The notes: generated by a model not told the origin, from the letters alone. Counted from the stretch's first letter, positions 1 through 5,753 are shown. The stretch: 6,021 bases of DNA from Thermoplasmata archaeon (GCA_003561665.1 PWVY01000306.1:1-6021); one strand, 5' to 3'. Program-made: numbers and translations.

Positions 1-1072
1 CCGCCACCCCCCCCGTCACCCAACTCCCCAACGACCCCAACACCATGTACACCGTACGCACCAACCCAAACCCCGCCCCCTGCTCCTTGACCGACAACCG
101 ATCCATGAACTGAGACTGAAGCGGCGCCCCCCAACTCATCGCCAACCCCGCCAACAACGCAGCCCCCACCACGACCCATGCCGACGACGCCCAAACGATG
201 ACCCCATACGCCACCACGCCCACCCCCATCGTCAACAACGCCGCCGCATCTCTGGAAGCCCAATCCGACAACCAACCCGTCCCCAGTTGCGTGCTCCCAT
301 GAACGATGAAGTACGCGGAGAACACCAAGCTCGCAGCCTCACGAGAGAACCCGTGGTACTCCTCCAAGAACGCAGGCAAGAACGACGCCGTCGCCTGCCA
401 GACGAACGCTCCCAAGAACGCCAACACGGTCGTGTACAAGATGATCGGACGCGACAACACATCCCATGCGATCCCCCAGTTCATCTGCGCGCTCAACGCC
501 GCATCCGGAACCGCCGGCGGCGTCCGACGTACGCCAACGAGCACCAAGGCGCCAACAGGGAAGGCCACCACAGCCCCCAGAGCAAGCGCGAACCGGAACC
601 CGAGAACCTCCCCGACCCCAGCGGCCAGAGGTGGAGCCAGCACCCCCGCCACGGGCCCCCCCAACAAGTAAACCCCGATGGCTCGCCCGATCTCGTCGGA
701 TTCCTTGGTCACAAGCGATACCGCAGCACTGTACACCAACCCCGCCGCGGCCCCAAGGGCGACCACGAACACCGAGAAGATGACGAACCCCGGAGCGAAC
801 GCAAGCAGCAAGCTCGAGCCACCCGTGGCCATTACAGAGAGCACAACGACCCGGCGCTCTCCGAACCGATCCGCCAGGATGCCGCTTGGTAGCTGCGTGA
901 TCGCGTACGCAGCCCACATGCCGGTCAACGCAAGACCGATGGCCCCGGTCGAGACCCCAAAGGATCGCGTCAAGTCGGGGACCACGGGGCTTATGACCAC
1001 GCGCGCGACCATCGTGGCCAAGAACGCGAGCATGCAAGCCACGAGGACACGGAGCCGGTAGGCGAATTTCAT
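1..1072 (-). CDS. MFS transporter, C-terminus off the left edge
   Basis: Reading the minus strand from ATG at 1072 gives 357 codons open to the window edge, with no stop. The product is a major facilitator superfamily permease, expected in the cytoplasmic membrane to move a small solute by secondary transport. TM1 carries an Arg near residue 24 followed by SPVVPDLTRSFG. The family motif A, GILADRFGERR, lies at residues 64-74 in the TM2-TM3 loop. Hydrophobic glycine/alanine-rich segments continue in a six-helix block, a polar central loop lies at about residues 182-208 (RRTPPAVPDAA), and a second helix block follows. Full family length is about 390-420 residues, so roughly 40-60 are missing. 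A GAGGGT ribosome-binding motif five bases upstream supports the start. It is the last visible gene of the minus operon, 40 bp after ASRT-B. Third codon positions become strongly G-rich in its distal half, unlike the C-rich upstream genes. The substrate is unknown; a sugar acid or lactone is only a guess from context. Confidence 0.9.
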   Translation of the reverse strand, partial: MKFAYRLRVLVACMLAFLATMVARVVISPVVPDLTRSFGVSTGAIGLALTGMWAAYAITQLPSGILADRFGERRVVVLSVMATGGSSLLLAFAPGFVIFSVFVVALGAAAGLVYSAAVSLVTKESDEIGRAIGVYLLGGPVAGVLAPPLAAGVGEVLGFRFALALGAVVAFPVGALVLVGVRRTPPAVPDAALSAQMNWGIAWDVLSRPIILYTTVLAFLGAFVWQATASFLPAFLEEYHGFSREAASLVFSAYFIVHGSTQLGTGWLSDWASRDAAALLTMGVGVVAYGVIVWASSAWVVVGAALLAGLAMSWGAPLQSQFMDRLSVKEQGAGFGLVRTVYMVLGSLGSWVTGGVA

Positions 1073-1077
1073 GCGGA

Positions 1078-1083
1078 ACCCTC
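1078..1083 (-). promoter_or_regulatory. Ribosome-binding site of the MFS gene
   Basis: The minus strand reads GAGGGT, then five bases, then ATG at 1072. This fixes the start. The other nearby ATG (minus strand, inside CCATGAACGAGG) is out of frame and reaches a stop within seven codons. Confidence 0.6.
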
Positions 1084-1112
1084 GTTCATGGTCCCAGGAA
1101 CGCTGTCGGGGA

Positions 1113-1493
1113 TCATGCGTCCGCGTATGCGAGGCTGGTAGCGGTTGCTGCTTCGGCTTGCCGTGTGTCCTGACGCGTGAACTGGACCACGATGGGCACG
1201 GAGGATTCGACCACAACGCCGTAGGCTTGGCCCAAGGGAGGAGCGTACGGGTTGATCAGGTCGTTGATGCGAGCGTGGCGTACGCGTTCAGGTGCCAGGG
1301 TGAGCGGGTAGGGCCCTGCTTTCCGGGCGTTCTGGTAATGGAGGGTGATCTCCAGGGTTGCCATCTCGTTGCCCGTGTTGAGCATGCAAAGCTTGTCGTG
1401 GCTAACCATGGCGGGTTCGGGCCCGGTGCTTTCGGTGGGTACGAACCCGCCGGGGATGGTCCAGCGCGTGGTGCCGATGGGTTCGGGCGTCAT
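1113..1493 (-). CDS. Sensory rhodopsin transducer (ASRT) family protein, divergent copy (ASRT-B)
   Basis: This is a soluble protein of 126 residues from the chosen start, the usual length of the Anabaena sensory rhodopsin transducer family (Pfam ASRT/DUF1362, beta-sandwich). Family landmarks are visible in order: IGTTRWTIPGGFVP near the N-terminus, GPEPAMVSHDKLCMLNT, an ITLHYQN strand, GPYPLTLAPERVRHARIND, and VPIVVQFTRQDTRQAEA near the C-terminus. Compared with the upstream paralogue, the C-terminal QHTRLDSRQ motif has become QFTRQDTRQ and SHETVCILN has become SHDKLCMLN, so ligand or partner may differ. I chose the second ATG: it gives a 4-bp ATGA overlap with the oxidase stop and a GAGG motif seven bases upstream. 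The earlier ATG at 1499 would leave only one base of spacing. Family members have been proposed to bind sugars or related metabolites and, in Anabaena, to associate with a rhodopsin. No rhodopsin is seen here. The role as an intracellular sensor or regulator is inferred. Confidence 0.88.
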   Translation of the reverse strand: MTPEPIGTTRWTIPGGFVPTESTGPEPAMVSHDKLCMLNTGNEMATLEITLHYQNARKAGPYPLTLAPERVRHARINDLINPYAPPLGQAYGVVVESSVPIVVQFTRQDTRQAEAATATSLAYADA

Positions 1494-2719
1494 GGGCATT
1501 CCTCATGGAGGCCTAAGAGGTCAGCGAGGTAGTCGGTGACGAACGTGCCGTGGGGGTCGAGTTTCCTTCGAATGTTCTTGAAGGTGCCCCATTCGGGGTA
1601 GCGGGGTTCGAGGTCCCTCGCTCGTAGGGTGTGTTTTTTGCCCCAGTGGGGTCGCCCGTCGTGGGCGAGAAAGATGGATTCGATGTCTTGGAAGTAGGGC
1701 CAGTGTTCGAGTTGGGCGTTTTGGATGAGGCTGATGGTGAGCACGTCGGTTTCGTGCTCGGTGGAGAGGTAGGCTTGATCGGCTTTGACCGTGCGTACGA
1801 GAAGGCGCCAGCCTACGTGGGCGCGCCATTTGTTCTTGACGCGTTCGCGGACGGTTTCGAAGCAGGGATGGCCTTTCTCGCGGGGGATGGCGTATTCCAT
1901 CTCTTCGAAGCGGCGGTCGATGGCGTTGTGGGCGGGGATGGCTTGGTGCCACCATTGGGTTTGTTTGGTGAGGAGCGTTGCGAAGGGGAGCGTGGAGGGA
2001 TCGGTGCCGCCTCCGGGGGGGTTGAGGAGGCGGAGTTTGACTTCGTCGCGTCGGGGGTACCAGTAGAAGTCGAAGTTGCGGTTCTCGTCGATCAAGCGGT
2101 CGAGGTGGGGCCAGAAGTCTTCGAAGCGTGCGCAGTATTCGCGCCGTTCGAGCTTGTAGGGGGGGACGAGGTCGAGGGTGAGGTGGGTGAGGATGCCGAG
2201 GGCTCCGAGGTTGACCTGGGCGGCGTGGAGGAGTTCGGGGTCGGTGTTGGCGTGGAAGGTTCGTATCTCTCCTGTGCCGGTGATGATGCGGCCTCCTTTG
2301 AGGAAGGCGCCGAGGTTGGGGAATTGGGGCCCGGTGCCGTGGGTGCCGGTGGCCATGGCGCCGGCGACGAGTTGAAGGGTCACGTCTCCAAGATTGGCCA
2401 TGGCGAGGCCTTCCTCGTGCAGGTCGGTGGTTGTCTCTTGGAGCGTTGTACCTCCAAGGATCGTGGCTTCGTGGTGGGTGGCGTCGTGGTCGACGAGCCC
2501 GGTCATGTTCTCGAGGCTGACGAGGATGTCGGGGGTTTTGACGAGGGGCGTCCAGGAGTGTCCTTGGCCTGCCACGCGGACGGTGTGATCGCTTTCGTTG
2601 GCTTCGTGGACGATGCGTTGGAGCTCTTGCTCGTTCTCGGGTTGGTAGAGGATGGCGGGTTCAAACGTGATGCTTCCGGACCAGTTGCTCCATGTGGGGG
2701 TTGGGTCCTCGTCAGGCAT
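1490..2719 (-). CDS. FAD-linked oxidase, aldonolactone/alditol oxidase-like (VAO/PCMH family)
   Basis: The 409-residue protein resembles D-arabinono-1,4-lactone / L-gulono-lactone oxidases and alditol oxidases, which oxidise sugar lactones or polyols with FAD. The N-terminal FAD-binding PCMH domain (about residues 18-190) shows VRVAGQGHSWTPLV at 48-60; His54 sits where many family members bind FAD covalently. LVSLENMTGL, GTHGTG (125-130) and GALGILTHLTLDL (172-184) follow as expected. The C-terminal ALO-type domain ends with the family signature RPHWGKKHTL (356-365) and LDPHGTFVTDYLADLLG (387-403). No signal peptide is seen, so it is probably cytoplasmic or membrane-peripheral. The start is ATG at 2719, with AGGG six bases upstream and 17 bp after the ASRT-A stop. 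The frame stays open upstream to 3208, but that part overlaps ASRT-A and has no family similarity. The stop overlaps the ASRT-B start. Substrate, and oxidase versus dehydrogenase activity, cannot be decided from sequence. Confidence 0.9.
   Translation of the reverse strand: MPDEDPTPTWSNWSGSITFEPAILYQPENEQELQRIVHEANESDHTVRVAGQGHSWTPLVKTPDILVSLENMTGLVDHDATHHEATILGGTTLQETTTDLHEEGLAMANLGDVTLQLVAGAMATGTHGTGPQFPNLGAFLKGGRIITGTGEIRTFHANTDPELLHAAQVNLGALGILTHLTLDLVPPYKLERREYCARFEDFWPHLDRLIDENRNFDFYWYPRRDEVKLRLLNPPGGGTDPSTLPFATLLTKQTQWWHQAIPAHNAIDRRFEEMEYAIPREKGHPCFETVRERVKNKWRAHVGWRLLVRTVKADQAYLSTEHETDVLTISLIQNAQLEHWPYFQDIESIFLAHDGRPHWGKKHTLRARDLEPRYPEWGTFKNIRRKLDPHGTFVTDYLADLLGLHEECP
1501..1504 (-). 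promoter_or_regulatory. Ribosome-binding site choosing the ASRT-B start
   Basis: The minus strand has GAGG, seven bases, then ATG at 1493. The alternative ATG at 1499 is only one base away from the motif. The motif lies inside the last codons of the oxidase gene, which fits translational coupling. Confidence 0.5.
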
Positions 2720-2725
2720 GGTGTT

Positions 2726-2729
2726 CCCT
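2726..2729 (-). promoter_or_regulatory. Ribosome-binding site of the FAD oxidase
   Basis: AGGG on the minus strand lies six bases before ATG at 2719. It sits in the 17-bp gap after the ASRT-A stop and supports this start over the long upstream extension of the same frame. Confidence 0.5.
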
Positions 2730-2736
2730 GGGGTTT

Positions 2737-3105
2737 TTAGTCGGCGGGGAAGGCCATGGTGGTCAAGAGGGCGTTCTCGGCTTGGCGTGAGTCCAGGCGG
2801 GTGTGTTGGCACACGACGGGGACGTTGGTTTGGATGACGCTGGCGAAGTCTTCGCCTTTGGGGATCTCGCCGGGGTCTTTGAGTTCGTTGTAGCGGATGT
2901 GCTTGGTTCGTTTGGAGGGAACCGTGGTTTGGAAGGGTCCAAGGGGTTCGCGGTCTTCGAAGTAGATGGTGATGTTGGCTTCGGCTTCTTGGTCGGTCGT
3001 GTTGAGGATGCACACGGTCTCGTGGCTGGTCATCTCGGGCTCTGGCCCGTTGCTGGCCTCGGGGATGTAGCCCTCGGGGATGGCCCACGTGGTCTTTCCG
3101 ATCAT
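2737..3105 (-). CDS. Sensory rhodopsin transducer (ASRT) family protein, canonical copy (ASRT-A)
   Basis: This is the first gene of the minus operon, 122 residues from ATG at 3105. It matches the Anabaena sensory rhodopsin transducer family closely along its length: MIGKTTWAIPEGYIP at the start, GPEPEMTSHETVCILNT, ITIYFEDREPLGPF, VPSKRTKHIRYNELKDP, ASVIQTNVPVV, and CQHTRLDSRQAENALLTT near the end. The fold is a small beta-sandwich, probably oligomeric. The superfamily has been proposed to bind sugars or related metabolites; in Anabaena the protein interacts with a sensory rhodopsin. The family normally begins within a few residues of the IGxTxWA segment, which favours ATG 3105. An in-frame TTG at 3165 would add 20 residues (142 in total), but its AGAGGA motif is only about two bases away. 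The stop is 17 bp before the oxidase. Retention of the full QHTRLDSRQ motif, lost in ASRT-B, suggests this copy keeps the ancestral binding site. Its role as metabolite sensor is inferred. Confidence 0.9.
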   Translation of the reverse strand: MIGKTTWAIPEGYIPEASNGPEPEMTSHETVCILNTTDQEAEANITIYFEDREPLGPFQTTVPSKRTKHIRYNELKDPGEIPKGEDFASVIQTNVPVVCQHTRLDSRQAENALLTTMAFPAD

Positions 3106-3194
3106 GGTGGTCGCCGAGGGCGTTACCGGTTTGGAGACGGGATAAGGGAGGGGTTGGCCTAGCAAGTCCTCTTCGAGCGTCCGATCCGAGAGTG

Positions 3195-3239
3195 GGGAAA
3201 AACCTCATTTTCCCGTAAATATGGCTTAAAATGGGAAAA
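3195..3239. repeat. Three alternating GGGAAAA elements, candidate operator
   Basis: GGGAAAA occurs at 3195-3201, its exact reverse complement TTTTCCC at 3208-3214, and GGGAAAA again at 3233-3239. The first two form a 7-bp inverted repeat with a 6-base loop. The last two form a 7-bp inverted repeat around an 18-base A/T-rich spacer. This arrangement in a divergent promoter next to an AbrB-type antitoxin suggests an operator for autoregulation. That is inference; the repeats are directly visible. Confidence 0.5.
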
Positions 3240-3262
3240 GATTGAAGTCTGTAGGGGTCAGA
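3207..3262. promoter_or_regulatory. Divergent promoter region between the ASRT operon and the toxin-antitoxin pair
   Basis: This is the most A/T-rich stretch in the window. On the plus strand TAAATAT (3216-3222) and TTAAAAT (3226-3232) resemble archaeal TATA boxes, about 40 and 31 bases before the antitoxin ATG. The minus strand reads CATTTTAAGCC and CATATTTAC, which could serve the ASRT operon. Assignment to one strand or the other is uncertain. The TATA-like bases lie between the two arms of the TTTTCCC/GGGAAAA inverted repeat, so a bound repressor could block the basal factors. Confidence 0.5.
3253..3257 (+). promoter_or_regulatory. Ribosome-binding site of the AbrB-type antitoxin
   Basis: AGGGG lies five bases before ATG 3263. 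For the alternative ATG at 3272 the spacing would be fourteen bases, so 3263 is preferred. Confidence 0.45.
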
Positions 3263-3514
3263 ATGTGGGGTATGACCACCGCCTCGGTCGATGAGCGAGG
3301 CCGCCTATACCTCCCGAAATCCTTACGGGAGCAATACGGGGGACAGTTCCGGATCGTTCGCTTGTACGATGGCATCACACTCCTTCCTGTCCCGGAGGAC
3401 CCTGTCGAGGACCTTTCTGAAGCTCTCGAACCGCTCAAGCATCTAAGCCACGAAGAGATCGACCGGGCGATCAAGGAAGAGGCGATGGCAGAGGTCTTGG
3501 ATGATCTACGTTGA
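3263..3514 (+). CDS. AbrB/SpoVT/MazE-type antitoxin (VapB-like)
   Basis: This 83-residue DNA-binding antitoxin neutralises the adjacent PIN toxin and normally represses its own operon. Residues 4-45 carry the swapped-hairpin AbrB fold: MTTASVDERGRLYLPKSLRE, then GGQFRIVRLYDGITLLPVP, with the conserved D-x-R-G-R-x-x-L-P-K core. The acidic, helical C-terminal part (DPVEDLSEALEPL to AMAEVLDDLR) is the expected toxin-binding tail. Length is normal for VapB proteins. The start at 3263 has AGGGG five bases upstream; a start at 3272 (MTTASV) would remove three residues and also looks like the common N-terminus of this family. The toxin ATG at 3501 lies inside this gene, giving a 14-bp overlap and implying coupled translation. 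The DERGRLYLPK style is common in archaea. The partner toxin is frameshifted, so this may be an orphaned antitoxin. Confidence 0.88.
   Translation: MWGMTTASVDERGRLYLPKSLREQYGGQFRIVRLYDGITLLPVPEDPVEDLSEALEPLKHLSHEEIDRAIKEEAMAEVLDDLR
3491..3495 (+). promoter_or_regulatory. Ribosome-binding site of the PIN toxin
   Basis: GAGGT lies five bases before ATG 3501, inside the antitoxin gene. It supports translation starting there despite the downstream frameshift. Confidence 0.45.
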
Positions 3515-3888
3515 AACGGACTTCGTGCTCGCGCTCGCGAAGGACGAGGACTGGCTTGAGATCAATGCGCGAGCCTACCTTGATCGGTTTCAAGGAGAAT
3601 TCACCACCTCCCTCGTGAACCTTCATCGAACTCTTCCTCCTCGCTAATCGCTACGGCATCGATCGGAGAAGAACGGTCCTTGACATCCTGGAGATCACGG
3701 AGACCGAATTCGACGAAGATATTGTCTTCCAAGCCGATCACCTCATCGACGAAGGCTTCACCGTGTTCGACGCCTTCCACGCCTCCATCGCGATCCTAGG
3801 AGGCAAAGAGGTTCTCAGCTCAGATTCCGCCTTCGATGCCCTTCCCCTCCACCGCTACCCTCTCGAAGCCAAGCCGGCCTCCGAATAG
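3501..3888 (+). pseudogene. VapC-like PIN-domain ribonuclease toxin, split by a one-base frameshift
   Basis: PIN toxins are Mg-dependent RNases held inactive by the antitoxin. Translation from ATG 3501 gives MIYVETDFVLALAKDEDWLE and continues to SLVN, then leaves the family pattern and stops at TAA 3645-3647. From 3622 the +1 frame resumes the family sequence as FIELFLLANRYGID, then IDEGFTVFDAFHASIAILGG, LSSDSAFDALPLHRYPLE, ending at TAG 3886-3888. One surplus base within GTGAACC (3615-3621) explains the break; removing one A gives SLVTFIEL, the usual reading. In the repaired product of about 128 residues the four catalytic acids are present: Asp7, Glu43, Asp90 and Asp108. The unrepaired product (48 residues) lacks three of them. 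The two halves are otherwise undecayed, so this is either a very recent mutation, an assembly error, or less likely recoding. It overlaps the antitoxin by 14 bp, and an alpha/beta hydrolase follows 12 bp later. Confidence 0.85.
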
Positions 3889-3900
3889 GGGATCTCGACG

Positions 3901-4797
3901 GTGGAGCTTCGCGATGGGTGCTTGCCCGACGCGCTCAGCGCTTTTGTGGGCAAGGTGCCCAAGGTTAAGCCGTGGGTGACCCTATCCACCCCTGTGCCTG
4001 TTGAGCGCGTCCGGGGCGTTGGTTTGTACTACGAGGAGGAGGGCCACGGCATCCCCGTCCTGTTCCTACATGGGGCGTGGGCGAGCGCGCGGTTCTTCGA
4101 AGCCCAAATCGAGGATTTCTCCCAGGACCATCAGGCCATCGCGTTGGATTTCCGCGGACACGGCCGCTCAGAACCCGCGGCCTCAGGGCACACCGTGGAC
4201 GCCTACGCTCGTGATGTGCGCGAGTTCCTGGACCGACTCGATCTCGACGAGGTTGTGCTCGTTGGATGGTCCCTTGGTGCGCTCGTCGCCTGGTCCTTCG
4301 TGGAGCAACACGGCACACAGAACGTGCTCGGGGTCGTGAACGTGGACATGGAACCGGCCCCCGCCCCCTGGGCGAAGAGCAAGCACGGCCGCTACTCTCC
4401 CCAGATCCTCCAACGGATCCACCAGCAGGTCCAAGACGATCACTGGCGCATCGTGAACGACTCCATCGATCAACTCCTCAAACACCCCCCCGGGGATGCG
4501 ACGCGGCGCATGATGTTCGACGAGACCACCCGCTGTCCCCCCACGGTGAAAAGTAGCATCCTCCTCGATGCGACCATGCAAGACCACCGGGGCACGCTTG
4601 CCACCTTGGATGTGCCCATGCTTGTCTGCGCGGGCGCGGATGAGGCGTGGCGAAGCGTTCAAGCCGTCCAAGAAGCCGCTGATCTTGCCCCTGATGCCCG
4701 GTTCGTCCTCTTCGAGGAAAGCGGGCATTGCCCCATGCTCGAAGAACCCGAACGCTTCAACAATGCGGTTCGCGCGTTCGTTGACGAAATCGCCTAA
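3901..4797 (+). CDS. Alpha/beta hydrolase
   Basis: This is a 298-residue soluble serine hydrolase of the alpha/beta fold, close in style to the esterase / non-haem haloperoxidase-like group. The core begins at VGLYYEEEGHG (about 40-50). The oxyanion-hole motif LHGAW is at 56-60, LDFRGHGRSEP at 82-92, and the nucleophile elbow VGWSLGA at 121-127 with Ser124. The likely acid is Asp247 in CAGADEAW, and the catalytic His276 lies in ESGHCPMLEEPERF. A cap region spans about residues 150-230. The GTG start at 3901 has AGGGGAT about eight bases upstream and an in-frame TAG at 3886. It adds about 34 residues before the fold, more than usual, so a downstream GTG near 3976 is possible. The gene lies 12 bp after the frameshifted toxin and may share its transcript. 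Its stop overlaps that of the convergent oxidoreductase. No lid or signal sequence reveals the substrate. Confidence 0.9.
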   Translation: MELRDGCLPDALSAFVGKVPKVKPWVTLSTPVPVERVRGVGLYYEEEGHGIPVLFLHGAWASARFFEAQIEDFSQDHQAIALDFRGHGRSEPAASGHTVDAYARDVREFLDRLDLDEVVLVGWSLGALVAWSFVEQHGTQNVLGVVNVDMEPAPAPWAKSKHGRYSPQILQRIHQQVQDDHWRIVNDSIDQLLKHPPGDATRRMMFDETTRCPPTVKSSILLDATMQDHRGTLATLDVPMLVCAGADEAWRSVQAVQEAADLAPDARFVLFEESGHCPMLEEPERFNNAVRAFVDEIA

Positions 4798-5753
4798 CTC
4801 AGCTTGGGTAAAACGTTCTCACCGAAATCTTGGATGAACGCTTCCTGGTTCGTGTTCACGTTGTGGAGGATGACCTTTTCAGCGCCCAGATCAAGGTCGT
4901 TTTGGATCCATTCGGTGTGTTGGCTTAGATCGGCACTGATGCGCACGTCTTGGCGCACGCGCTCCTCGTCGACGAGTTCACTGATCTCCTCGAACGCTTC
5001 CGGTGTGCGGAACTGTTGCGTCGCGGGGCCCGGAAGGCAGTTGAAGCGCCATTGCTCCATGGCTCCCTCGAAGGCTTCGTTTTCGGTGGGCGCGTAGGAG
5101 AGTTGCGATTTGAGGATCACAGGTTTCTCCGGCGCGCTCTCCCGGAAGGCTTCCACGCGCGCGGCATCATCCTCCAGGTCGCCAGTGCCCAGCGTGATCA
5201 GGCCATCGGCCCACGTGCCCAACCAGCGCGCAGTTCCCTCGGAGAGCGCTGCCCCGAAAAGCGGCGGCGGCGTTTTGGCTCGCGTGTAGAGGGTTGCTTC
5301 CTCGACCGTTACGAGCCCGTGGTGTGTGACCTCTTTACCCTCCCACAACCGCTGCATCACGTCCACGCATTCTCGAAGGCGCTCGTTGCGCTGGGCTTTC
5401 ATGGGCCAGGGGTTCCCGGTGATGCCTTCGTTGAGCAGTTGCCCGCTGCCGACGCCCAGCCAGAACCGTTCAGGATGCATCTCGCGAAGCGTGGCCGCGG
5501 CCTGCGCCACGATGGCCGGATGGTAGCGGTCGCCGGGCGCGTTCACGGTCCCGAACGTCATGCTCGTGGCGTTCATCGCTGCCCCAAGCCAGGACCACAC
5601 GTGCCCGCTTTCCCCCTGCGTCGTGCTCCACGGGTGGAAGTGATCCGAGGCCAGGCAATCGGTGAATCCGGCCTCGTCTGCATGCTTGACCCATTCAAGG
5701 AGTTGGCTTGGCGGGAATTGCTCGTGCGAGGCATGGTAACCAAGGCTGGCCAT
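4794..5753 (-). CDS. Luciferase-like (LLM) flavin oxidoreductase, probable non-F420 type
   Basis: This is a complete 319-residue TIM-barrel LLM-class oxidoreductase. The N-terminus LGYHASHEQFPPSQLL, then SDHFHPW (36-42), NAPGDRYHPAIVAQAAATL (71-89) and LGVGSGQLLNEGITGNPWP (99-117), matches the group related to F420-dependent glucose-6-phosphate dehydrogenase that is thought to have reverted to flavin use (TIGR03885-type, recalled from family knowledge). His38 and Trp42 line up with His40 and Trp44 of mycobacterial FGD1. The position of FGD1 Glu109, the proposed proton donor, is Gln105 here, which argues against the classic F420 reaction. The start ATG 5753 fits the family N-terminus; only a weak GGAT motif lies upstream. 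The gene is transcribed toward the alpha/beta hydrolase with overlapping stop codons and divergently from the GH15 gene. Cofactor and substrate are unproven; F420 dependence remains the alternative. Confidence 0.88.
   Translation of the reverse strand: MASLGYHASHEQFPPSQLLEWVKHADEAGFTDCLASDHFHPWSTTQGESGHVWSWLGAAMNATSMTFGTVNAPGDRYHPAIVAQAAATLREMHPERFWLGVGSGQLLNEGITGNPWPMKAQRNERLRECVDVMQRLWEGKEVTHHGLVTVEEATLYTRAKTPPPLFGAALSEGTARWLGTWADGLITLGTGDLEDDAARVEAFRESAPEKPVILKSQLSYAPTENEAFEGAMEQWRFNCLPGPATQQFRTPEAFEEISELVDEERVRQDVRISADLSQHTEWIQNDLDLGAEKVILHNVNTNQEAFIQDFGENVLPKLS

Noticed and set aside
287..1061. Several plus-strand and minus-strand open frames of 100-230 codons within the MFS region
   Set aside because: They are Arg/Pro/Ser- or Gly/Arg-rich shadows. 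The minus-strand frame from 1072 reads as a continuous permease with motif A.
1631..2740. A 369-codon open frame on the plus strand antisense to the FAD oxidase
   Set aside because: Its product is a low-complexity Val/Gly/Glu-rich string, as expected from the complement of C-ending codons. The minus-strand frame has clear family motifs along its whole length.
2720..3208. Upstream extension of the oxidase frame to an ATG at 3208
   Set aside because: It lies over ASRT-A in another frame, is Arg/Pro/His-rich without family resemblance, and the ATG at 2719 has its own AGGG motif and the expected family N-terminus.
3195..3214. GGGAAAA-loop-TTTTCCC read as an intrinsic terminator
   Set aside because: The stem is only 7 bp and A/T-weighted, no T-run follows, and it lies at the 5' side of both flanking genes, so an operator is more sensible.
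3607..3627. Programmed frameshifting site in the PIN toxin
   Set aside because: No slippery heptamer, strong downstream hairpin or stop codon at the shift point is evident, so a mutation or sequence error is simpler. Recoding is kept only as a remote option.
4183..4728. A 181-codon minus-strand frame antisense to the alpha/beta hydrolase
   Set aside because: It is a compositional shadow of the plus-strand hydrolase, which has the full catalytic triad.
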